Below, in pieces: positions 15,101 through 20,250 of a DNA stretch of 20,250 bases. Under the pieces are notes generated by a model. It was given only the letters and a program-made list of their open reading frames with translations, made no database searches and was not told where the DNA came from. The DNA lies in contig JAZQQK010000046.1 of NCBI GenBank assembly GCA_045629065.1, positions 1 through 20,250 of the forward strand. Direction: 5' to 3'. The position numbers were made by a program, and so were the translations under genes. Origin of the DNA: JAKSSM01 sp045629065. GTDB taxonomy: Bacteria > Bacillota > Clostridia > Peptostreptococcales > Anaerovoracaceae. The first letter of the stretch is position 1, and each line of letters begins with the position of its first letter.

Positions 15101-15728
15101 TACTGTCTTCCTTGAGCCCATCGATTCGTCCTTCAATTTCGCCAATGATGTCATTTACTCTATCCAAATTAAGCTGAGTAGCATCGAGTTTTCTTTCTGC
15201 TTCAGCCTTTTTTGACTTATACATAACAACACCCGCGGATTCTTCTAGAATCTCACGTCTCTGTTCTGGCTTACCATCGATAATGCTTTGGATTTTACCC
15301 TGTCCAATGATTGAATAACCATCTACACCGATACCTGTATCCATGATTAATTCACGGATATCTCTCAGTCTGCAGTTGTTGTTATTAATGAGATATTCAC
15401 TTTCTCCAGAACGATACATTCTACGAGTAATTGAAACTTCATTATAGTCAATCGGTAAAATTCCAGTTGAGTTATCAATAACTAAAGTAACTTCAGCCAT
15501 TCCCCTGGACTTACGGCTAGCCGTTCCATTAAAAATGACTTCCTCCATTTTGCCTCCACGAAGCATCTTTGGACTTTGTTCACCGAGTACCCATCTAAGC
15601 GCATCGCTGATATTACTTTTTCCTGATCCATTAGGACCTACAATACATGTAACTCCCTCATGAAAATCGATTACTACTGGTTCTGCAAAGGACTTAAATC
15701 CGTGCATTTCTAATCTTTTAAAATACAT
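12180..15728 (-). CDS. smc: Chromosome segregation protein SMC
   Basis: The ATPase of the SMC-ScpAB condensin, 1182 residues, the usual length. The N-terminal head has Walker A GPNGSGKS (31-38). A long coiled coil rich in Glu and Lys follows (about 165-500). The hinge domain lies around 505-665, with GYNGAVRF, LPGIRGVV and a glycine-rich GVRFVTLEGE...TSGAITGG segment. The second coiled coil runs to about 1020. The C-terminal head has the ABC signature LSGGEK (1088-1093) and Walker B FCILDEVEAALDD (from about 1112), followed by the ITHQK switch. AGGAG lies seven bases before the ATG. It is ten bases downstream of rnc and eleven bases upstream of ftsY. The scpA and scpB genes are not in the window. 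Confidence 0.98.
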   Translation of the reverse strand: MYFKRLEMHGFKSFAEPVVIDFHEGVTCIVGPNGSGKSNISDALRWVLGEQSPKMLRGGKMEEVIFNGTASRKSRGMAEVTLVIDNSTGILPIDYNEVSITRRMYRSGESEYLINNNNCRLRDIRELIMDTGIGVDGYSIIGQGKIQSIIDGKPEQRREILEESAGVVMYKSKKAEAERKLDATQLNLDRVNDIIGEIEGRIDGLKEDSIKAKEFLELREKRKDLEINITLRNVEKYAESNEASKEDAKQIEESLVKIAADKAEIDTKLEADRVKQSELEELDIEARDKKLEKTEQLGLLTSESQVNDEKLSTFERDEARLKGEIDVLNQKLTDELAKADKHEEDKINLGRDILAANDVFTKAVEHYNETQSKSIEISNDITEKKNEILDLTAKVSGLRSESKSYAGYEESLLSRKATIEADSKEMDSSKNKLEESLKNAESEMLEVNKKLEANRKAQADLAEKKSIVEAAIRKFDKDGEDYKILASQAMSRKKTIEEMETNYEGYNGAVRFIMREKLPGIRGVVTELMQVPNGYEVAIETALGGNLQNIICDKDNDAKRAINMLKEAKAGRLTFLPVESVKQGKQTINEAIKSARGFKGIASDIISYDSKYDGVFSYLLGRTAIVDNMDTAVQLSKISGAGVRFVTLEGEIINTSGAITGGKFKNATANLLSRRNEIETLSKQIIALEEQFKASESQRSEKATELEKIIHTSTDLINEKHELDILSANLGAKINTIKESSQGAEESAAKRENELRNIESDLVNNKKLQEKADRDAAQAENDINGLKSEIELKMFELEGISNEIATANEEVTAARVSKTELENKVGAIDDLLALVLENVDNFTEEIDQKNEELEKLNESRNKLLFGSGDAEETAKKLQAEIHDLDDYIIEVSKKKSALSDEINNLTQQQSSLGNQINTLNDQKHEHEIKTAQNETRLDLAKQKLLDDFEISYAQALEFKREDFVYSTAVKESREIKNRMDMLGDVNVGAIKEYEETNTRYQFLSEQRADITQAMDELNAIISDMDKIIKKKFKENFDQVVTNFESTFKELFGGGQAELRISDENNPLEAGIEIIAQPPGKKLQNINLLSGGEKTMTAIALMFAVLKTKPTPFCILDEVEAALDDANIDRFAEYLRKFNEIQFTIITHQKVTMEHADALYGVTMPEQGISKMLSLRLGDNFEL

Positions 15729-15738
15729 CTATATACTC

Positions 15739-16419
15739 CTACCTTAAGGTTAAAATAGCTTCTTTAGCCGCATTTTGCTCGGCTTCTTTTTTGCTCTTGC
15801 CTACGCCTCTGCCGTAAATTTTGCCGTCGCATTCCATATGAACATAGAATGTCTTGTCATGTGCAGGTCCTTCATCCGAATCAGTCACATAGGTAATAAC
15901 AACTTGCTGTCCGCCTGCTTGAAGAAGTTCCTGGACCTCTGACTTATAATCCTTAAACAATTCACCAGAAATTGCCCTATCTATGTTTTTAGCAAATGCT
16001 TTTGCTACAAATTTGTAAGCTTCAGCAAAGCCTCCATCTAGATAAATTGCACCGATTAGCGCTTCAACACAGTCAGCTAAGATGGAAATCTTTTCTCTGC
16101 CACCTTGAAGTTCTTCACCACGACCGAGATATATATATTCGCCAAGGTTCATTTCCCTCGCAACTTCGGCTAATGAATCTTCGCAAACAACAAGTGCTCT
16201 AGTTTTTGTCAAAGTACCCTCTGTAACATTTTTTAGTTTATTGAAAAGTTCGGCACCCACGATTGCATCCAAAAATGCATCTCCTAAAAACTCAAGCCTT
16301 TCGTTATCTTGGTGCTTTGTGTTTTGTTCCTTATTGAACGAACAATGCGTCAAAGCACGTTCTAAACGGTCTTGATTATTAAATTCGTAACCTAGTATTT
16401 TTTCTATTTCTTTACTCAT
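15739..16419 (-). CDS. rnc: Ribonuclease III
   Basis: A double-strand RNA endonuclease that processes rRNA precursors; 226 residues from the chosen ATG. The RNase III signature NERLEFLGD (39-47) contains the acidic residues Glu40, Glu43 and Asp47. ADCVEALIGAIYLDGG supplies Asp116 and Glu119. A double-stranded RNA-binding domain fills about 155-224, ending in SKKEAEQNAAKEAI. The frame is open back to a GTG at 16437, but the ATG at 16419 has AAAAGG eight bases upstream and begins at the normal family position, so it is preferred. The start overlaps the stop of the Na/Pi cotransporter gene by eight bases, and smc follows after ten bases. Confidence 0.96.
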   Translation of the reverse strand: MSKEIEKILGYEFNNQDRLERALTHCSFNKEQNTKHQDNERLEFLGDAFLDAIVGAELFNKLKNVTEGTLTKTRALVVCEDSLAEVAREMNLGEYIYLGRGEELQGGREKISILADCVEALIGAIYLDGGFAEAYKFVAKAFAKNIDRAISGELFKDYKSEVQELLQAGGQQVVITYVTDSDEGPAHDKTFYVHMECDGKIYGRGVGKSKKEAEQNAAKEAILTLR

Positions 16420-18241
16420 TCTTTGTACCTTTTCCACTAATAGGAATATTTTTTAAGGCTGAGAAATACTTATCATACTCTTCATCGAATTTTTCATGGT
16501 AAACAACATTGTCTGAATGATGAAGATTATGTAAGTACATATGCTCTTGTCCTTTTATTTCTGCATTGTTCTGTTCCAAAATGAATACGGCCAAATCTGA
16601 ACACTTATCTGAAATATGCTCAAGATTAGTAGTTATATTTTGGAACTGAATGCCTGTGATAGCATCACATAAGCCATCCGACATTCTTTTAATATGTCTG
16701 TTATTAAGTTCTACTGTAATTTCATCTATAACCTCTTCCAAAGGTTCAACCTCAGCTGCAAGATTATAGTCCTTTTTATTAAATGCTGTTACAGTCTTAT
16801 CTAAGATTTCATAACAAGCATCTATTAACAATTTGAGTTCTGCCAACGCACTTTCTGAGAAAGCTACATCTCCTTCACGCATTTCCTTCAAAGCTTTAGT
16901 AATGTTAACTGCTAAATCACCGATTCTTTCATAGCAGATAAGGGCTTTGATTTGGAAGTTTTGTCTAGCGTTGTCTTTTTCAAGTGTGATATGTGGAGCT
17001 ACAGAAACAAGATAATTGTTTGTCGCGTCTGTAATTCTATCAAGCATCTCTTCTCTTTGGCTGATACGATTGTCGCGTTCAGGATCGAATTCAAAGATTT
17101 GTTTTACGCAAGCATCGTAGTTATGTAAAGCTACTTCAGCCATGTGTTCAATAATGTGACGTGATTGGTCAAGTGCAAGTGCTGGAGAAACAATCAGTCT
17201 TGAATCCAAGGCCTTAAGATCATCTACGATTTCCTTATCCTCAGGGTTAACTGGATCTTCCTTAATAATCTTCTCTGCGATTTTTGAGAAAATATTTGAG
17301 AATGGAAGAAGAACAACAGCTGGAATAAGTCTAAATAAACCATGAATATTAGCAACACCACCTGAATTGAGTGATGATGTCCAAATGCTGTCGTTTAATA
17401 CACCTGTGCTTCTTAATATAGAAATAGCGATTATGATGAGTGCTGCTGCAAACACGTTGTAAATGATGTGAATAAGAGCAGCACGTTTTTGTTCATGGTT
17501 GGCACCGATTCTACTTACGATATAAGTTGTAAGGCAGTCGCCGATATTAACACCGATGATAACAGCGAATATTTCAGCGAATGTTACGCCCATAGAGCTT
17601 GCAATAGATTGGATGATACCAACTACAGCAGAAGAGCTCTGAATTACACCTGTAACAGCCACACCAGCGACGAATTGCAAGAAATAGTTGTTTCCAAAAG
17701 CGGTAAGGAGTCCGCTAAGGCTTTCACCAAATGCTGATACAGCATCACTCATATAAATAAGTCCCATGAATAGAACACCGAAACCAGCAGCAATGTTTCC
17801 TGTGTTCTGTTTGCTTCGTGATTTTGAGGCCATTATCAAGACAATACCAATTATCAAAGCAAGCGGTGCTAAATTGTCTGCCTTAAAGAAATATAAGATA
17901 CTCGTACTATCAGAGCTTACGTCCATAAGTCTAATGATCTGAGCCGTAATTGCAGTACCTACATTAGCGCCGAGTATAACTCCAATTGATTGCCTGTAAG
18001 TAAGCAAACCAGCTCCTACTAAACCAACTGTGAGTACAATCGTAGCGGTTGAACTTTGAATTATGCATGTGACCAAAGCGCCAAACAAAAATCCTAGAAT
18101 CGGTTTGTTTGTAACACGTGAAAGCACACGTTTCATTGCTTGGCCGGAGCCAGCTTTCAAACCATTTCCCATAACTCGCATTCCATAAAGGAACATTGCG
18201 AGTCCACCCAGAACAGCTATTATCCTATAAAATACATCCAT
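16412..18241 (-). CDS. Na/Pi cotransporter family protein with PhoU-like C-terminal domain
   Basis: A membrane transporter of 609 residues in the PNaS (NptA/YjbB-type) family that moves phosphate with sodium. Two inverted Na/Pi repeats carry the diagnostic QSSTAT (62-67) and QSSSAV (201-206) motifs plus the GANVGTAITA and GVNIGDCLT segments. About eight or nine hydrophobic segments cover residues 5-325. The soluble part (about 355-600) is helical and PhoU-like, with ALDQSRHIIEHMAEVA and an EEMLDRITDATNNYL repeat unit, probably sensing phosphate status or gating. AAGGAG lies six bases before the ATG. Its presence between folC and rnc, with an 8-base overlap into rnc, ties a phosphate transporter to the RNase III/SMC transcript. 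No other phosphate genes are nearby. The direction of transport (uptake or export) cannot be read from sequence. Confidence 0.9.
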   Translation of the reverse strand: MDVFYRIIAVLGGLAMFLYGMRVMGNGLKAGSGQAMKRVLSRVTNKPILGFLFGALVTCIIQSSTATIVLTVGLVGAGLLTYRQSIGVILGANVGTAITAQIIRLMDVSSDSTSILYFFKADNLAPLALIIGIVLIMASKSRSKQNTGNIAAGFGVLFMGLIYMSDAVSAFGESLSGLLTAFGNNYFLQFVAGVAVTGVIQSSSAVVGIIQSIASSMGVTFAEIFAVIIGVNIGDCLTTYIVSRIGANHEQKRAALIHIIYNVFAAALIIIAISILRSTGVLNDSIWTSSLNSGGVANIHGLFRLIPAVVLLPFSNIFSKIAEKIIKEDPVNPEDKEIVDDLKALDSRLIVSPALALDQSRHIIEHMAEVALHNYDACVKQIFEFDPERDNRISQREEMLDRITDATNNYLVSVAPHITLEKDNARQNFQIKALICYERIGDLAVNITKALKEMREGDVAFSESALAELKLLIDACYEILDKTVTAFNKKDYNLAAEVEPLEEVIDEITVELNNRHIKRMSDGLCDAITGIQFQNITTNLEHISDKCSDLAVFILEQNNAEIKGQEHMYLHNLHHSDNVVYHEKFDEEYDKYFSALKNIPISGKGTKNE

Positions 18242-18282
18242 GTTATTCTCCTTACTTTATTTAACATAGAAAAACTAGTTGA

Positions 18283-19563
18283 TTATCTTAATAATGGTCT
18301 AATGGCACCCATTAAGTATAGTGACCCACAGCAAATTAGTGCATCGTAATCAGTTAATAGCTTCTTTGCCAACAGAACAGCCTTTTTAAATTCTGGCTCA
18401 ATTACGCAGTTTCCTCCAAGAACGCTAATCTCTGCTGCTAAATCCTTCGCGGACATCTTTCTTGGATTAGGAACCTCAGTTACTACGAAATCGCTTCCGA
18501 ATTTAATAAATTCAGATAGCGCTGCTCTTGTATCTTTATCTGCTAACATTCCAACTAAGACGAGGACTCTTTTACCTTTAAGCAAGTTGTTAACAGTTTC
18601 ATTAAGTGCCCTTGCACCGTCAGGATTATGAGCGCCATCAATAATTATTAATGGCTCCTCACTAACCATTTCAAATCTTGCGATATTGGTTGCAACCTTA
18701 AGTCCTCTATAGAGTTGTTCTCTCGTAACGGATATATCACCATTCTCTTCGAGAATATTGATTGTAGTTAGAGCAAGTATTGCATTTTCAACTTGATAAT
18801 CGCCAATCATTGAGATTTCGATATTCTTGAATTCTACGCCTTGAATATCACAATCAAAAGTGTAACCACTAATCTCACGCTTTGTAATATTGCATGGTAT
18901 ATTTCTTGTCTCAAAGTACATTGCCTTTGCTTCTTCGGCCTTCTTTTCGATAACAACCAATGCCTCATCAGACTTAGCACTTGTAATAACAGGACAACCC
19001 TCTTTTATGATTCCTGCCTTTTCACCTGCGATTAAGCTAAGCGTGTTGCCTAATATACCAGTATGATCGAACGAAATCGATGCTATTACTGTGGCAAGCG
19101 GATTTTTGATAATATTAGTCGCATCGAGCCTGCCACCGAGGCCGACCTCGAGCACGACATAATCAGCCTTTTTATCTCTGTAGTATAGAAATGCCACAGC
19201 GGTGATTACTTCGAATTCAGTAGGACTTTCTATCCCACCTCTCACCATCTCATCCACAGCAGCCATTACCTTGTCCGTGTACTCATCTAATTCTTCATTC
19301 GTGATGTGTTTTCGATCAAATTCTATTCTTTCATTAAACTTCTCAATGAATGGTGAAGTATATACGCCAGTCTTATAGCCAGCTTCCTCTAAAATGTTAT
19401 AAATATATCTTGAGACGGAGCCCTTGCCGTTAGTCCCGGCAATATGGATGAACTTTAATTCATCCTGCGGATTGCCTAAGAGCTCCATCAGTTTTGAAAT
19501 TCTTTCTAAGCCCAGAATACTTCCGAACTTTTCAAATTCATGGATTTTTTCAATAGCATCCAT
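18283..19563 (-). CDS. folC: Folylpolyglutamate synthase / dihydrofolate synthase family ligase
   Basis: A Mur-type ligase that adds glutamate to folates (and, in bifunctional members, to dihydropteroate); 426 residues. Motifs are the ATP loop GTNGKGSV (43-50), TSPFIEKFNERI (about 71-82), EVGLGGRLDATN, SFDHTGILGNTLSLIAGEKAGI (Mg-binding and carbamylated-lysine region), and the C-terminal domain with IDGAHNPDGARAL. The start at 19563 is preferred over an in-frame ATG three codons upstream (19572), because GAGGAG directly abuts that earlier ATG and lies nine bases before the chosen one. It follows valS after a 24-base gap, a common pairing in Bacillota. Whether it has the dihydrofolate synthase activity cannot be told; no other folate gene is present. 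Confidence 0.95.
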   Translation of the reverse strand: MDAIEKIHEFEKFGSILGLERISKLMELLGNPQDELKFIHIAGTNGKGSVSRYIYNILEEAGYKTGVYTSPFIEKFNERIEFDRKHITNEELDEYTDKVMAAVDEMVRGGIESPTEFEVITAVAFLYYRDKKADYVVLEVGLGGRLDATNIIKNPLATVIASISFDHTGILGNTLSLIAGEKAGIIKEGCPVITSAKSDEALVVIEKKAEEAKAMYFETRNIPCNITKREISGYTFDCDIQGVEFKNIEISMIGDYQVENAILALTTINILEENGDISVTREQLYRGLKVATNIARFEMVSEEPLIIIDGAHNPDGARALNETVNNLLKGKRVLVLVGMLADKDTRAALSEFIKFGSDFVVTEVPNPRKMSAKDLAAEISVLGGNCVIEPEFKKAVLLAKKLLTDYDALICCGSLYLMGAIRPLLR

Positions 19564-19587
19564 GTTAATCATCTCCTCTAAAGGTTA

Positions 19588-20250
19588 TTACTTGTCAGCG
19601 ATTGAAGCGTATTGAGCCTTAACCTTTTCAAGCATTTCTTCGTACATTGCCTTCTTGTCACGCTCAGCTTGAATCTTGTCAGCTGGAGCCTTATTAACAA
19701 AGCCCGGATTTGAAAGCATTCCTGTTGAACGCTTTACTTCACCTTCGAGTCTAGCAATTTCTTTTTGAAGTCTTTCTCTTTCCTCAGCAAAATCTACCAA
19801 TTCAGCGAGTGGAACATAGATTTCAGCACCATCGATAACTGCAGAAACTGCATCACTAGGTACATCATTCTTTGATTCAGTGAATGTGAGTTCAGAAATC
19901 TTTGCTAAGTTCTTTAAGTAAAGTTCGCCAGCTTTGATAGTTTTAAGTTTTTCACCAGAAGCAAGTACGATAGTCTTAATCTCTTTGGATGGAGCTACGT
20001 TCTTTTCTGCTTTGATGTTTCTGATTGCCTTAATAGCATCCATGGCCATTTCAAGAGTCTTAGTAGCATCATTGAATTGGTGCTCTTCCATATACTTAGG
20101 CCAGGAAGCAGAAATTAAGTACATGTTTTCCTTAGATCCATGTGGTAAGAAGCCCCAAATTTCTTCTGTGATGAATGGCATAAATGGATGTAAGAGCTTA
20201 AGCATATTCTTTAAGCAAGCTACGAGTGTAAATCTTACAACCTTCTTATC
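19588..20250 (-). CDS. valS: Valyl-tRNA synthetase, C-terminal part (5' end outside window)
   Basis: The last 220 codons of valS; the frame is open to the right edge. It has the anticodon-binding domain with LHPFMPFITEEIWGFLP at the start of the visible part, then ASWP, an AIRNIKAEKNVAPSKEI stretch and GAEIYVPLAELVDFAEERERL. It ends with the C-terminal coiled coil typical of ValRS, including LSNPGFVNKAPADKI and charged heptads. These distinguish it from IleRS and LeuRS. The catalytic domain and the HIGH and KMSKS motifs are outside the window. It charges tRNA-Val. It is the first gene visible in the long minus-strand train; any promoter or T-box leader would lie beyond the right edge. Confidence 0.96.
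   Translation of the reverse strand, partial: DKKVVRFTLVACLKNMLKLLHPFMPFITEEIWGFLPHGSKENMYLISASWPKYMEEHQFNDATKTLEMAMDAIKAIRNIKAEKNVAPSKEIKTIVLASGEKLKTIKAGELYLKNLAKISELTFTESKNDVPSDAVSAVIDGAEIYVPLAELVDFAEERERLQKEIARLEGEVKRSTGMLSNPGFVNKAPADKIQAERDKKAMYEEMLEKVKAQYASIADK

Noticed and set aside
16420..16437. Longer rnc start at a GTG at 16437
   Set aside because: No ribosome site precedes that GTG, while AAAAGG is well spaced before the ATG at 16419, which also matches the usual family start.
1..20250. CRISPR array, insertion sequence, prophage genes, attachment site next to the tRNA
   Set aside because: No spaced direct repeats, transposase or integrase frames are present. The tRNA-Thr 3' end is followed at once by its terminator and nth, with no duplicated tRNA end seen in the window.

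Overview
The window looks like chromosomal core sequence from a low-GC Gram-positive anaerobe of the Bacillota, probably class Clostridia. The grounds are the AT-rich base composition, strong AGGAGG-type ribosome binding sites, tight minus-strand operons, the rnc-smc-ftsY order and the MurT/GatD pair. A family-level placement (for example Anaerovoracaceae-like) would be a guess. I see no insertion sequence, prophage, CRISPR array or origin, and no gene-free stretch longer than about 120 bases.

Layout from left to right. Bases 1-657 (minus) hold a small two-gene unit with its own good promoter: a GNAT-like protein and the start of an unrecognised protein that runs off the left edge. Bases 765-4190 (minus) hold a three-gene, translationally coupled unit: a DMT/EamA-type permease, tRNA-guanine transglycosylase (tgt) and a RumA/RlmD-type 23S rRNA uracil-5-methyltransferase with an extra C-terminal module. 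A tRNA-Thr(CGT) gene with its own promoter and terminator lies divergently at 4242-4316. Endonuclease III (nth, minus) and a GntR/FCD regulator (plus) diverge around 4965-5018, with a perfect 18-bp palindrome lying on the regulator's own promoter. A hairpin terminator at 5663-5691 ends the regulator.

Bases 5696-20250 form one long minus-strand gene train: valS (3' part), folC, a Na/Pi cotransporter with a PhoU-like tail, rnc, smc, ftsY, der, miaB, a MurT-like ligase, a GatD-like amidotransferase and an M50 membrane protease. Junctions are short gaps or overlaps of 1-8 bases; the widest gap (48 bases, miaB to murT) holds an AT-rich palindrome. The train mixes translation (valS, miaB), RNA processing (rnc), ribosome assembly (der), chromosome organisation (smc), membrane targeting (ftsY), folate metabolism (folC) and envelope functions (murT/gatD, the protease).

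The most unusual item is the MurT/GatD pair. The GatD-like subunit has lost both expected catalytic residues: Thr97 stands in the nucleophile-elbow Cys position and Leu196 in the His position. The partner MurT-like ligase keeps its ATP loop and four-cysteine zinc ribbon but is altered in the C-terminal domain that contacts GatD. This looks like a diverged, glutaminase-dead version of the lipid II amidation complex with an unknown job. Second-tier items are the FCD regulator lacking the usual metal-binding histidines and the C-terminal extension of the TRAM-less rRNA methyltransferase.
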